DNA of 64,000 nucleotides from Calditrichota bacterium (GTDB lineage Bacteria > Electryoneota > RPQS01). The notes below the pieces were generated by a model. The model was given only the letters and a program-made list of their open reading frames with translations. It made no database searches and was not told the DNA's origin. Both the position numbers and the translations under genes were made by a program. This document shows, piece after piece, positions 1 through 9,311 of this stretch (position 1 is the stretch's first letter; every line of letters begins with the position of its first letter). Where the stretch lies: contig JACJVZ010000001.1 in NCBI GenBank assembly GCA_020637445.1, forward strand, positions 1,550,001 through 1,614,000, in the 5' to 3' direction.

Positions 1-2922
1 CGCGATGCCGAGATTCGTACCGAAAGACTGGATGTCAACAAAATCGTAGTGGACACTCGTATCATTGTGCGAAGTGCGCCACGCATATCCGTAGATATCC
101 GGCAGCCAGTCATCGAGTTGAGCGTCTCTCCGTTCGACCCGCGACGGGACGTGGCCTTTGGGATAGACCGGATAAACAGTATTGGGCGAATGGGCGCGCT
201 GAGTTTGGCTCACTTGGTCGTTTGGTTCAGCGGACGCAGAATAGGCGAGCGGTGCGCTGCCAAGATTGTGGATGAACAAGGACGTGTCGACGGATTGCCC
301 CGGATCCAATGCAAGCGAGAGAGTGGCAGGCTCCAAGACCAGCGAGGGAACTCCGGATGAAAGTTGTTCATCGGCGATGCGGATGGCTAATTCTTCTTCC
401 ACAGGAACTGCATAAGTTTCCCATGTGCCGTTGTATCCGTAGCGGACGTAACCGTCACCTGAAGCGCGGTCTATTCCTATCGTGCAGCTGTTGATTCGGG
501 GGACGAGTCCATAGCGGAACTCCATGACGTTGTTGCCGCTCTGAGTGGGTACGACGGCTTGGTCATAGATGATCAATTGGAAACTTGCACTGTCCGTCGG
601 GGGTGGAACTGATATGAAGTAAGGAACTTCGTGCCACTCGAACGTGTATGTGCCGCGCGCGGGATCGTAGTCGGAGAGAATTTGACCACCGAGGTTGTCA
701 CTGAAGTCATCCCAAAACGGAAAGAGCGCCGGAGTCAGGTTGTACGGCAGGGGCAAATTATTGAAGGCCGTAGCAAGTCTTAGAAAACTGACAATTCCGT
801 TTGAGTTCAGGAAGATCCGGTCGTAAGATTGACCGTAATACGTGACGGTGAACGGCAGCGCGAGCGGGACATGTCCGTCGTCGGGTAAATTGTGGATGAT
901 GCCGCGTCCGCCTTCAGATGGGGAAACTGATTGATATCCGGGCGAAGGCCCGGCGGGATCGTTGCTGTCGCACAAGAAATAGCCGTAGGGATCTTCGGGC
1001 GAACATTGGAAGGCCGGATTGAGTGGAAGAACAACTTCGATATCCGTGATCGCACCAGCGAAGATCTGAACGTCGGGAACTTCGGTTGAGCCGCACGTTC
1101 CGCTGGAACACGCGACGACATAGGTTCCGGGATTCAGGGTCATGGTGAACCGGCCGTTTCCGTCGGTAATCACGGTGGGCGCACTGCCATCGGCGACGTC
1201 AACATAGGCACCAACGGCGGGAATGCCGCGACAATCGATGACATTGCCCGAAAGAATGCCTTGTGCGGTCGCGGTCAATGTCAATGTAACGTAGGACGTG
1301 TCATTCGGCAGGATATCCACGTTAGCGGTTTGCGGCAGGTATCCGTCGGCAATAACTTGCAGATCGAAGGGAAGGAACGCAGGCAACGGCAGGAGAAATT
1401 CGCCGGCTGAGTTGGAATGGGTATTTTGGGGGTGATTGACCAAGTCAACTTCCGCGGCGATTCCCGTGCCGAATTGATCTTGGACATGTCCGCGCACCCA
1501 ACCCAGTCCCGTGAGCGCGGCCTGACAGGCCATGTAGGCATCGAGCATTCCGTATCCCGATTGATTGTCCAAACCGGGTTGATCGACGTCAACCGCCGTT
1601 AACATCAATAATTCGAGCAACGAATCGGGCGGCAGCAGCGGGTTTGCTTCAATCATCAAAGCGATTGTTCCGGCGGCGAGCGGAGCGGAAAACGACGTTC
1701 CACTGCTTGAGGCAAAGGAAGTTCCGAGATAAGTGGAACGCACGTTGCGGGCAGGAGCAATTAGCTCGGGCTTGATTCTGAGGATGGGGTCTTCCGAACA
1801 GGGAGTTGGCCCACGGCTGGACGAAACCCAAACGGAATCGATCACACTGTCCCATCCACCGACACAGAAACCTGAAACGAGATTGTCCGCACGATTGGCT
1901 GGATTTCGAATGGTTCCGGCGGGCGGGCCTTCGTTACCGGCAGACCACAGAACGGCAATCCCTGCGGCCTCGGCCAAGTCCATGGATTGGAACAGCACAT
2001 TGTTGCAGGTTTCGATGCCGCCGTTGAAACCCCACGAATTCGATAGGACCCGCGGGACGTCATCGAAGGTAGACGGATTGCCGTCAGGATCGACGATCCA
2101 TTGAAACGCCTGCAGCGCATTGGTAATCGTAAATCCGCCTTCGGCAACCGCTGCGGAGATGAACTGCGCATTCCATGCCACTCCGACCGTGTCATTGGGA
2201 ACCATGCCGCATTGCAGCCCCATGGTCAGCGTGCCATGACCGTCGTTGTCACCGGGAGTCGACGTGATGGGTTCCACCAAGTCAAACCAGCATTGATCGG
2301 CAGGATACCCGTTGTTGCCGCGCCAGCGAGGCGAAAGTCCGGGATGCGAACCGTTGACGCCAGAGTCGAAACTCGCCAAGAGGACGCCGACTCCAGTGAG
2401 ACCGAGCTCCCACGCGCTTGGAGCACGAATGTCCAAGAGCGACGTTGAGACGCCTTCGTCCAGAGAACGTCTGCGGTCATCGATTTGCGGTTGTGAAATG
2501 GGAATCAGTTCGAGCGGCAGATCCCGTTCGAGGGCAACGTCGGACCACTCTGCAAGCAGGGGAATTAATTCAGGCGAGCAGTCGAAGGAGATGGCGTTGG
2601 CCACCCAGAAAGAGCGGATATTCTTTATCTCGTAACTTTCAGCAAGCTCCGCAAGCCTCTCCAGGACGGGGGCTTGCGTGGTCTTGGCATGAGCCTGTGC
2701 TGCTTCAATTGCCAGTTTGTGCCCGTCTTTGAGGGACAAGGATCTGCCGGCGATGCTGGTGACCTGAGGGATGACCGAGTTTTCCGGTTCGAGGACGACC
2801 AGTACGGGTTCGAGAGGGGACGCGAAAGCAGAAGTCGCTAACAGAAGAAATGCCCAAAAGAGTCTCTTCTGCAGCCAGTATTTCCGAATGTGAGTGAAGA
2901 TGTCCAAAAATATCGACGTCAT
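1..2922 (-). CDS. Secreted subtilisin-like (S8) serine protease, partial at the left edge
   Basis: The minus frame starting at the ATG at 2922 stays open to base 1, giving at least 974 residues; the C-terminus lies outside the window. A long basic N-region followed by a hydrophobic run ending in LLATSAFA (about residues 19-35) is a signal peptide. The S8 catalytic triad is visible: Asp in ASFDSGVNGSHPG, His in DNDGHGT and Ser in GTSFSAP. After the protease domain come a carboxypeptidase-regulatory-like beta domain (GNVIDCRGIPAVGAYVDV) and a beta-rich module with YGQSYDRIFLNSNGIVSF. A TAG stop nine codons upstream makes 2922 the first ATG. Probably an exported or surface-anchored protease. The cleavage target and any C-terminal sorting domain cannot be seen. 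Family call is strong, role is inference. Confidence 0.9.
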   Translation of the reverse strand, partial: MTSIFLDIFTHIRKYWLQKRLFWAFLLLATSAFASPLEPVLVVLEPENSVIPQVTSIAGRSLSLKDGHKLAIEAAQAHAKTTQAPVLERLAELAESYEIKNIRSFWVANAISFDCSPELIPLLAEWSDVALERDLPLELIPISQPQIDDRRRSLDEGVSTSLLDIRAPSAWELGLTGVGVLLASFDSGVNGSHPGLSPRWRGNNGYPADQCWFDLVEPITSTPGDNDGHGTLTMGLQCGMVPNDTVGVAWNAQFISAAVAEGGFTITNALQAFQWIVDPDGNPSTFDDVPRVLSNSWGFNGGIETCNNVLFQSMDLAEAAGIAVLWSAGNEGPPAGTIRNPANRADNLVSGFCVGGWDSVIDSVWVSSSRGPTPCSEDPILRIKPELIAPARNVRSTYLGTSFASSSGTSFSAPLAAGTIALMIEANPLLPPDSLLELLMLTAVDVDQPGLDNQSGYGMLDAYMACQAALTGLGWVRGHVQDQFGTGIAAEVDLVNHPQNTHSNSAGEFLLPLPAFLPFDLQVIADGYLPQTANVDILPNDTSYVTLTLTATAQGILSGNVIDCRGIPAVGAYVDVADGSAPTVITDGNGRFTMTLNPGTYVVACSSGTCGSTEVPDVQIFAGAITDIEVVLPLNPAFQCSPEDPYGYFLCDSNDPAGPSPGYQSVSPSEGGRGIIHNLPDDGHVPLALPFTVTYYGQSYDRIFLNSNGIVSFLRLATAFNNLPLPYNLTPALFPFWDDFSDNLGGQILSDYDPARGTYTFEWHEVPYFISVPPPTDSASFQLIIYDQAVVPTQSGNNVMEFRYGLVPRINSCTIGIDRASGDGYVRYGYNGTWETYAVPVEEELAIRIADEQLSSGVPSLVLEPATLSLALDPGQSVDTSLFIHNLGSAPLAYSASAEPNDQVSQTQRAHSPNTVYPVYPKGHVPSRVERRDAQLDDWLPDIYGYAWRTSHNDTSVHYDFVDIQSFGTNLGIA

Positions 2923-3077
2923 TGTCCAAACCTGTCCACGAAATCTCTAAAATATAGTAAATTCAAGGGGCGAACTCCACACCCCAAAGTGTGTTCTTGA
3001 AGATGATTTAGGGTCGAAGCTCTTGCTTTTTGCCGGAATTGTCGTAACTTCATGCAATCAAAACTATTGAAATCTCT

Positions 3078-4118
3078 GTGAATAGACGCCACAAATGGCC
3101 AATTGCGCACACGTTGCCCATGTTCATCTGCCTCTTTTGGGCTCATGCGGCAACTGGCAAAGTGCCCGACTCCTCACCCTTGGAAGTCTATGAGTCCCTG
3201 TTTGATACACTGATGGGACATCACTATGCAGCGGCGGACAGTCTGTGTGCAAGCATCGATCGGAAGTGGCCTGGACACCCGGCGACGGACTATGGCCGGG
3301 CCAGTGTCATTTATGCGCAACTATGTGATTTTGAAGACACTACGGGCACTGCAGAGTTGGAGAGATTTGCGGAGAATTGCATCGAAGGCTGCGAACAGTG
3401 GGAAAGGCGGAATAGAGACAGCGCGGCTGCGGAACGGGAGTATCTTGAAGGGGCGGCTTATTCAGTGTCAGGGTTGATTCGTCACAAACAGGGGCGAACT
3501 TTGGACGGAATTCGGCGACTCATGGCCTCACGACGGCACTTTGACCGCGCGATTGAAATTGATCCGGAATTCTATGATGCTTATGTGGGTCGCGGAGCCT
3601 ACAGATATGCAGCCGCAACGAACCTAAGCCTGCTCAGGTGGCTTCCCGGAGTGCCGACAAAACGGCAAGGTTGGTCCGACTTGGAAATCGGTGCCAGCCA
3701 GTCTAAGTTCTCACGATACGCGGCGATAAGCGCGATGGTTTGGTTTGTTTTGGATGACGAAAAGTACGAGCTTGCCGACAGCATGGTGAAGGCAGGACTT
3801 GCCAGATTTCCCGACAGCCGTAGTTTTCTGATTCCCAAACTATCATTGGAGAAAAAGACGGGGCAATGGGAAGACGCACGACAGACCGCCTTGAATTTGC
3901 TGAATCAATTTCAGCATCTTCCATTTGATAACGGTTACGAAGAGATTGGACTTTACAGAACATTGATGGATTGCTCGGATATGCTGGGAGACAGTGCGGC
4001 CGCGGAGGATTACGCGAGACTTGGTCTGCAAGTTGAGGCGACTCCTTATGCTCTCGACCGACGGGACGATACGCTGGACGCACTGAGAGCCCGGCTAAAC
4101 ACGGAGCAGTCCCGTTGA
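3078..4118 (+). CDS. Exported TPR-like repeat protein
   Basis: 346 residues from a GTG start. A hydrophobic stretch near residues 10-25 looks like a signal peptide. The rest is helical with TPR-like pairs: a stretch around residues 150-170 (RAIEIDPEFYDAYVGRGAY) is a typical TPR helix pair. No catalytic motif was recognised, so a scaffold or periplasmic interaction role is the most that can be said. It diverges from the protease gene across 155 bases. Its stop overlaps the TTG start of the next gene (TTGA), so it is probably co-transcribed with the CCA enzyme and the TolC protein. Confidence 0.75.
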   Translation: MNRRHKWPIAHTLPMFICLFWAHAATGKVPDSSPLEVYESLFDTLMGHHYAAADSLCASIDRKWPGHPATDYGRASVIYAQLCDFEDTTGTAELERFAENCIEGCEQWERRNRDSAAAEREYLEGAAYSVSGLIRHKQGRTLDGIRRLMASRRHFDRAIEIDPEFYDAYVGRGAYRYAAATNLSLLRWLPGVPTKRQGWSDLEIGASQSKFSRYAAISAMVWFVLDDEKYELADSMVKAGLARFPDSRSFLIPKLSLEKKTGQWEDARQTALNLLNQFQHLPFDNGYEEIGLYRTLMDCSDMLGDSAAAEDYARLGLQVEATPYALDRRDDTLDALRARLNTEQSR

Positions 4119-5557
4119 ACAGTGAGGCAACGATTTTGAAACGAAAGGTCATTCACCGCGCGGATTCACGAGTGCTCGACCGGGTCGGACGACTGGCGGA
4201 CGAGCATGGGCTCGAGCTTTATGCCGTGGGTGGATTTGTCCGGGATAGATTGTTAGGCAAGAAGGTCAAAGATATTGACTTCTCGGTGATCGGCGACGCG
4301 GTGGGATTCGCGAAGCAGGTTGCGAAGGAGTTTGGTGTTCGCGATCCGGTTTTGTTTGAGAGATTCGGAACAGCGATGGTGCCGTATCGAGGGTATCAAT
4401 TGGATTTTGTCACGGCGCGAGCGGAGTCGTATGAGATACAATCACGCAAGCCGAAAGTGTGGGAAGGGGCACTGGAAGATGACCTCGCACGGCGGGATTT
4501 TACGGTAAATGCGCTCGCGGCAAATCTGAACGAGGGCAGCTTCGGTGAATTGATCGATTTGTACGACGGTATCGGCGACCTTGGACGCAAAATACTTAGA
4601 ACACCGAAAGAACCTGAGCTGACTTTTTCGGAAGATCCTTTGAGGATAATGCGGGCCGTGAGGTTTGCCGCGCAACTTGAGTTTGAAGTTGAACCTCAAA
4701 CCCTCGCAGCGTGCCGGGTTATGGCTCCGAGGCTCAAGATTGTTAGCCAAGAGAGAATCACGGACGAATTGCTGAAACTTTTGAGCGCGGCCAAACCCTC
4801 GATTGGCTTGAGGTTGATGTATGAAACCGGTGTGATGGGAATCGTGTTCAAGGAGATAGCGGACTTGTCAGGCGTCGACCAAGTCGGGCAGCACCATCAC
4901 AAGGACGTGTTCAACCATACGCTGCTCGTGGTGGACCGGATTGCCGAGTTGACGGACGTGCCGGTGATGAGAATGGCGGCCTTGGTCCATGATATCGCCA
5001 AACCCCGGACAAAGCGTTTTTTTCCGGATCAGGGTTGGACATTTCACGGCCACGAAGACGTGGGCAGCCGGATGATGAAGCCTATCGGACGGCGGCTGAA
5101 GCTGCCTGAGAAGACTGTGGATAAGTTGGTCAAGATGACGGCACTGCATATGCGGCCGATTAATTTGACCCGGGAGGAGGTGACGGATTCGGCTGTGCGT
5201 CGGCTGATTGTGGACGCAGGGGATGATTTAGAAGATTTGCTGACCCTTTGCCGAGCCGATATTACCTCAGCTAACCCTAAGAAAGTCAAGCGTTACCTAA
5301 CCCAGTTCGAGAAGTTGAAGACGCGGATTGGTGAGGTGATTGAGGGGGATCAACTGCGGGCCTTTCAGAGTCCGGTGCGGGGAGATGAAATTATGCGGAT
5401 TTGCAACCTCTCCCCCGGTCCTATAGTCGGAAAGATTAAGGATGCCCTTGAAGAAGCGATTCTCGAGGGCAAGGTTCCCAACGAGCACGATGCGGTGCTC
5501 GACTACCTCTACGAAATCAAAGATCAGTATTTGGAGTCCAAGGCGTGCGGAGAATAA
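4115..5557 (+). CDS. cca: CCA-adding tRNA nucleotidyltransferase / poly(A) polymerase family with HD domain
   Basis: 480 residues. The N-terminal class II nucleotidyltransferase head shows VGGFVRDRLLG and the metal-binding pair in KDIDFSVIGD, then ARRDFTVNALA, the usual nucleotide-binding segment. The neck has SQERITDELLKLL. A C-terminal HD phosphohydrolase domain follows (HHHKDVFNHT, MAALVHDIAK). The family adds or repairs the tRNA 3' CCA end; CCA-adding, A-adding and poly(A) subtypes cannot be separated by eye. The start is TTG, overlapping the previous stop, with no in-frame ATG near it. The 3' end overlaps the TolC gene by 13 bases. Confidence 0.85.
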   Translation: MNSEATILKRKVIHRADSRVLDRVGRLADEHGLELYAVGGFVRDRLLGKKVKDIDFSVIGDAVGFAKQVAKEFGVRDPVLFERFGTAMVPYRGYQLDFVTARAESYEIQSRKPKVWEGALEDDLARRDFTVNALAANLNEGSFGELIDLYDGIGDLGRKILRTPKEPELTFSEDPLRIMRAVRFAAQLEFEVEPQTLAACRVMAPRLKIVSQERITDELLKLLSAAKPSIGLRLMYETGVMGIVFKEIADLSGVDQVGQHHHKDVFNHTLLVVDRIAELTDVPVMRMAALVHDIAKPRTKRFFPDQGWTFHGHEDVGSRMMKPIGRRLKLPEKTVDKLVKMTALHMRPINLTREEVTDSAVRRLIVDAGDDLEDLLTLCRADITSANPKKVKRYLTQFEKLKTRIGEVIEGDQLRAFQSPVRGDEIMRICNLSPGPIVGKIKDALEEAILEGKVPNEHDAVLDYLYEIKDQYLESKACGE

Positions 5558-6969
5558 TTTGGTGGGTGATGATATGGGGTATGGTTTGTGGTGGTGCGCA
5601 GGCCGCGGAGCGGACGATGCTGGTGAACAGCGAGACGCCGCTTTCGCTGGATTCGCTGGTAAAGATAGGTCTCATGAACAATCCCCAAGTTCGGCAATCG
5701 GAACTGACAAAACAACTAAACCGTCCAGGCGACTTGGCGGCAATCGGAAGATTTTTGCCGACGATTTCGTTGGGATTGGATTTTTCTGAGTCGCAATTCG
5801 AGAATCGTACGTTCCGCAATCCGGATGGAAGCGTTTCGACACTGCCGGTGACCTTTGAGGATGTTGTGATTGTTCCGGATTCCAACGGAATGCTGACGCT
5901 GGACACAATCACCGTCACTCAGAATCCGACGGAAGGAAAGTCACGCTCGAGTTCATGGAACGTGAACGCGAACTTGTCTTTGTTCGAAGGCGGGCAGAGA
6001 ATATTTCTCTATCGAATCGCACAAGCTCAGAAGAAGATCAACACACTGTCGGTTGAAGAGGCTCACAAGACTTTGACAAGAAGCGTGGCGCAACAGGTCG
6101 TGGGTGTGTTGACACTTGAAAAAGTCGTGGCTTTGAACAAGCGGCTGCGGGATCAGCGTAAGGACGCCTATGATTTGGCGAAAGCACGGTTTGACGTGGG
6201 TGCAGTGACTGAGTTGGACGTTTTGCAGGCAGAAATTGAACTGGGTACGGCGGAGAATACGATTGTGAGTTCGGAACGCGAACTTGAGAATCAACGTGAA
6301 GTCCTGAATCAGACTTTGGGAATTGATTTGCGAAGCAGGTTCGCGATTGCCGAAGACGGCGGAATCACTCCGTATCAATTTGAACTGGACAAGCTGATCG
6401 ACGAAGCATGGCAGAACCGGACGGATTTGGAGATAGCGATGCTTCAGGCGAAGCAAGCCAAGGATAACGTCAAGTATTCGCGCGGTGCATATTTGCCGCG
6501 GGTTTCGATTGGCGCATCGCGCACGGCCAGTGAACAATCGGGAGCGGATCAGGCCTTTACATTGGACCCTCGCAACCGCAATACGACTTACTATTTGAGC
6601 TTGAATTGGAATATTTTCGACGGATTCGCGCGTGAGTACGACGTTGCTTCGAAGAAAGTAGCTTTGCGGCAGGCAGAGGAGACCGAACGCGAGCTGAAGC
6701 TGTCGGTGGACAGCGGCGTGCGCAAGGCATTCCGGGATTTGGAAACGGTTTACGACCAGATGCAGACGACGAACCGGAACAGAGAGCTTGCCAACCGGAC
6801 GTTGGAGCTGGAGCGCGAGCGCTACAGACTGGGAGCGACCTCGGCTCTGTCGCTGCGCGACGCTCAGGTGACCTATGAAGGCGCCGAGACGGATCATTTG
6901 CAGAAGGAGCTGGAATATCAGTCGAGTCTGATTGCGCTGGAATTGGCTGTGGGGAAGAGCCTTCGGTAA
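5545..6969 (+). CDS. TolC-family outer-membrane efflux protein
   Basis: 474 residues, GTG start inside the end of the CCA gene. A short hydrophobic leader ends in CGGAQA. Two OEP repeats of long amphipathic helices alternate with strand-rich parts, e.g. ARFDVGAVTELDVLQAEIEL in the first half and ERYRLGATSALSLRDAQVTY in the second, both hallmarks of TolC-type trimeric outer-membrane channels. Length is normal for the family. These proteins form the outer-membrane exit of tripartite efflux or type I secretion systems. No inner-membrane pump or adaptor is adjacent, so the substrate is unknown. A strong terminator follows 28 bases after the stop. Confidence 0.88.
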   Translation: MRRIIWWVMIWGMVCGGAQAAERTMLVNSETPLSLDSLVKIGLMNNPQVRQSELTKQLNRPGDLAAIGRFLPTISLGLDFSESQFENRTFRNPDGSVSTLPVTFEDVVIVPDSNGMLTLDTITVTQNPTEGKSRSSSWNVNANLSLFEGGQRIFLYRIAQAQKKINTLSVEEAHKTLTRSVAQQVVGVLTLEKVVALNKRLRDQRKDAYDLAKARFDVGAVTELDVLQAEIELGTAENTIVSSERELENQREVLNQTLGIDLRSRFAIAEDGGITPYQFELDKLIDEAWQNRTDLEIAMLQAKQAKDNVKYSRGAYLPRVSIGASRTASEQSGADQAFTLDPRNRNTTYYLSLNWNIFDGFAREYDVASKKVALRQAEETERELKLSVDSGVRKAFRDLETVYDQMQTTNRNRELANRTLELERERYRLGATSALSLRDAQVTYEGAETDHLQKELEYQSSLIALELAVGKSLR

Positions 6970-6997
6970 GGGATGAAGGCAGAAGGACGAAGTCAGG

Positions 6998-7027
6998 AAC
7001 GGCGGCTCAAATGAGTCGCCGTTTTTT
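6998..7027 (+). terminator. Rho-independent terminator after the TolC-family gene
   Basis: Stem AACGGCGGCTC / GAGTCGCCGTT with one G-U pair and an AAAT loop, followed by a run of T. It closes the TPR-cca-tolC operon. Confidence 0.88.
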
Positions 7028-7458
7028 GAGCGACTGGCGGTGTCGGAGACTCGGACTTTGCTTGACTTGATCAGCCTGCTCTGTGGGGCCCTGCGGGATG
7101 ACGGGTGTTTCGCATGTTTGGCTCACTCTTAGTGATTGTAACCGCACTTAAAAAGATCCTTCACTACGTTCAGGATGACAAGTGTTTGGCTTCTTGGACT
7201 TCGTGGAAGTTGGTCGGCCTTGTTCGTAGGTACTTGCTCAAATAGCAGAAGGGGTACCTGCAGGAGGTGCCGCCGCAAGTCGTGCAAAGTGAAGAGCAGG
7301 GTACCCACACGCTTGATGATCGGTTCCGTTTCATCGACATAGGTCCTTACAGAGGACGACAGAATCGAAACAAGCCTTCAAAGATCGTTATGTGGAGGCG
7401 GCGACGCAAAAACCGCTTCACAAACGGTTGCAAGTTATTGGAATTTCGTGTATTATAT
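7028..7458. other. Gene-poor stretch, possible structured RNA
   Basis: About 430 bases without a convincing gene. A hairpin-forming pair, GGGGTACCTGC at 7251-7261 and GCAGGGTACCC at 7296-7306, encloses 34 bases including an AGGAGG. A segment near 7150-7175 (CTTCACTACGTTCAGGATGA) resembles dispersed intergenic repeats in environmental genomes. One 111-codon frame starting at 7267 has no recognisable domain, runs through the downstream terminator into the next gene, and was not accepted. No tmRNA, RNase P, SRP or 6S core was recognised. Confidence 0.4.
7428..7456 (+). promoter_or_regulatory. Sigma-70-like promoter upstream of the polyprenyl synthase/PTS operon
   Basis: TTGCAA at 7428-7433, a 17-base spacer, and TATTAT at 7451-7456. 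The predicted start near 7463 lies about 60 bases before the GTG at 7524. The promoter overlaps the left flank of a hairpin, so upstream read-through may stop just where new transcripts begin. Confidence 0.55.
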
Positions 7459-7490
7459 AGGCTTGGGTTAATTCCCAAGCCTTTGTTTTT
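7459..7490 (+). terminator. Strong hairpin with T-run before the polyprenyl synthase gene
   Basis: Perfect 9-bp stem AGGCTTGGG / CCCAAGCCT with loop TTAATT, followed by TTGTTTTT. It lies 34 bases before the GTG of the next gene. It may end a transcript from the gene-poor stretch upstream, or act as an attenuator if transcription starts further upstream. Confidence 0.75.
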
Positions 7491-7523
7491 ATTTGTTAGT
7501 CGAACATTACGCGGAGCAACTGG

Positions 7524-8609
7524 GTGTCTGATCGGTTATTTAAGGCTATTGAGGAGAGGGTTCAGTTGGTGCAGGACTATGTCCTCCACCCCCGGTACGT
7601 GAATTTATTTTCGCCCGAGGATATTCGGGAAGCGGTGACGTGCTATTTTGAGTCTGGCGGCAAGCGGTTGCGTCCGGCGGTCATGCTGTTTTGCTGCGGA
7701 GCCGTGGGCGGCGAAGAAGAGAAGGCCATCAGCGCGGCGGCAGCGGTGGAAATTTTCCACACATGGACGCTGGTGCATGACGACATCATCGACCGCGATC
7801 CGATGCGGCGCGGCGCCCCTACCGTACATGAGCGGTTTGCCAAGAAGCCGTCGACGATTGCGCGGTTCGGCCAGAACGGCGATTCGGAACACTACGGGAT
7901 CTCGATAGCGGTGCTGACGGGCGACGTGCAGCACGGCTGGGGAATCAGTTTGATGACCGAACTGACACGCAAGTTCGGGATTGCGGCGGACGTGACATTG
8001 ACTCTGATCAACGAACTGGACACTCGGGTGCTCTGCACGCTTGTGGAAGGCGAAGTGTTGGACGTACAGTATTCCAAAGAGCCGATTGGAAGTTTGACGA
8101 GTGAACAGATCGAAGACATGCTGTGGAAGAAGACCGGCGCGCTCTATGAGTTTGCCGGAGCTTCGGGAGCAGCGATCGGACTCAATACTCCGGATCTGAA
8201 ACACTCGCTCGTGCGCACGCTGGAACAGTTTACGAGCGCATGCGGCGCGGCGTTTCAGTTGCAGGACGATATTCTGGGTATCATTGGCGACGAGAAGCTC
8301 TTAGGCAAACCCGTGGGAGCGGATATTCGCGAGGGCAAGCGGACCGTAATCGCGCGGGAGTCGTGGGTTCGGGCAGACGACAAACAAAAGAAACTGATCG
8401 ACGAAACGCTGGGCAATGTGCACGCGTCGCAGGATCAGATCGAAGAAGTAACAAAGCTGTTTGTCAGCTTGGGGGGTATCGAAGAAACAGCGCGGCGCGC
8501 GCGGGCGCATGTGGAGCGCGGGATGAAATTTTTGGATCCGCTGCCGCAGACGAAGTACCGTGATTGGCTTGCGGATTGGGCGCATTTGATGATTGAACGA
8601 GAATTCTAA
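7524..8609 (+). CDS. Polyprenyl (all-trans) diphosphate synthase
   Basis: 361 residues. Both aspartate-rich motifs are present: HDDIIDRDPMRRG (first DDxxD about residues 86-90) and QLQDDILGIIGD (second), plus GGKRLRP near residue 45. These bind the allylic diphosphate through magnesium and catalyse head-to-tail condensation with isopentenyl diphosphate. Product length (FPP, GGPP or longer quinone or lipid-carrier chains) cannot be judged by eye. GTG start with GCGGAG about 8 bases upstream. Three bases separate it from the PTS EIIC gene, so this isoprenoid enzyme is apparently co-transcribed with PTS genes, an unusual pairing. Confidence 0.9.
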   Translation: MSDRLFKAIEERVQLVQDYVLHPRYVNLFSPEDIREAVTCYFESGGKRLRPAVMLFCCGAVGGEEEKAISAAAAVEIFHTWTLVHDDIIDRDPMRRGAPTVHERFAKKPSTIARFGQNGDSEHYGISIAVLTGDVQHGWGISLMTELTRKFGIAADVTLTLINELDTRVLCTLVEGEVLDVQYSKEPIGSLTSEQIEDMLWKKTGALYEFAGASGAAIGLNTPDLKHSLVRTLEQFTSACGAAFQLQDDILGIIGDEKLLGKPVGADIREGKRTVIARESWVRADDKQKKLIDETLGNVHASQDQIEEVTKLFVSLGGIEETARRARAHVERGMKFLDPLPQTKYRDWLADWAHLMIEREF

Positions 8610-8612
8610 ACT

Positions 8613-9311
8613 ATGTGGCTGGCCACGCTCGCAGGAACGATAATCTATTTGGATACGTCTGTGATTGGGCAGACGCTCTTGGGTCAGCCGATTGTGGCAT
8701 GTGTGCTGTACGGAATTTTGGTCGACCGGCCCGAAGTGGGTTTGTTCTTCGGAGTCTTGTTTGAACTTTTGTGGTTGGCCAATTTGCAGATTGGAGCCGC
8801 GAAATTCGCGGAAGGAAACGTCGGTGCCATCATTGCGACGGCGACAGCCGCGAGTGTCGCGCCTTCTGAAGTGACCGGCGAACCGGCGTGGATCGTATTA
8901 TTATTATGTACCGCATTGGGATTAATTTTCGCGCACGTGGGACGCGAACTCGCACCGATTGTGCGACGAACGATGAACGGCATCTCGGCGCGGTTCGTTG
9001 AATCGTATACCGCAGGAAAATCCGGCGGACGTGAAATACTTGCGGCACTTGGAGTACACGTGCTGGCGGGAGCATCGCTGACTCTCTTGGGAGTCACGGT
9101 AGGACATTTTGTGCTGCGGCTTTACTTTGGGCAGTTTTATCCGCTTGGTCCGGGCGAGAGTATTGTTACAAGCACCGATCCGTTGTGTTCGGGAATGTGG
9201 CCGGGGCTTTTGGGAGCCTGCGCGGCCGCATCACTTTTGCAATTAGTGTCGCGCAGGGATTGGATTTGGAGTCTTGTGGTTGGGGGACTTCTGGGCTGGG
9301 TGCTTTTATGA
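8613..9311 (+). CDS. Mannose-family PTS EIIC component
   Basis: 232 residues, strongly hydrophobic with several membrane helices. The N-terminal region with LFFGVLFELLWLANLQIGAA matches the EIIC-Man family, the membrane channel part of mannose/fructose/sorbose permeases. Its stop overlaps the EIID start (ATGA). In characterised systems this protein with EIID imports the sugar, and phosphate arrives through EIIA and EIIB. Neither is in this window, so sugar transport by this pair alone is uncertain. Confidence 0.85.
   Translation: MWLATLAGTIIYLDTSVIGQTLLGQPIVACVLYGILVDRPEVGLFFGVLFELLWLANLQIGAAKFAEGNVGAIIATATAASVAPSEVTGEPAWIVLLLCTALGLIFAHVGRELAPIVRRTMNGISARFVESYTAGKSGGREILAALGVHVLAGASLTLLGVTVGHFVLRLYFGQFYPLGPGESIVTSTDPLCSGMWPGLLGACAAASLLQLVSRRDWIWSLVVGGLLGWVLL

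Noticed and set aside
49..2732. Several small plus-strand frames over the left edge
   Set aside because: They run opposite to a single open minus-strand protease frame with a full catalytic triad; none has a domain.
5953..6897. A 314-codon minus frame opposite the TolC-family gene
   Set aside because: Antisense shadow; no family match or start signal.
7267..7602. A 111-codon plus frame in the gene-poor stretch
   Set aside because: It crosses a strong terminator, overlaps the polyprenyl synthase start and has no recognisable domain or composition.
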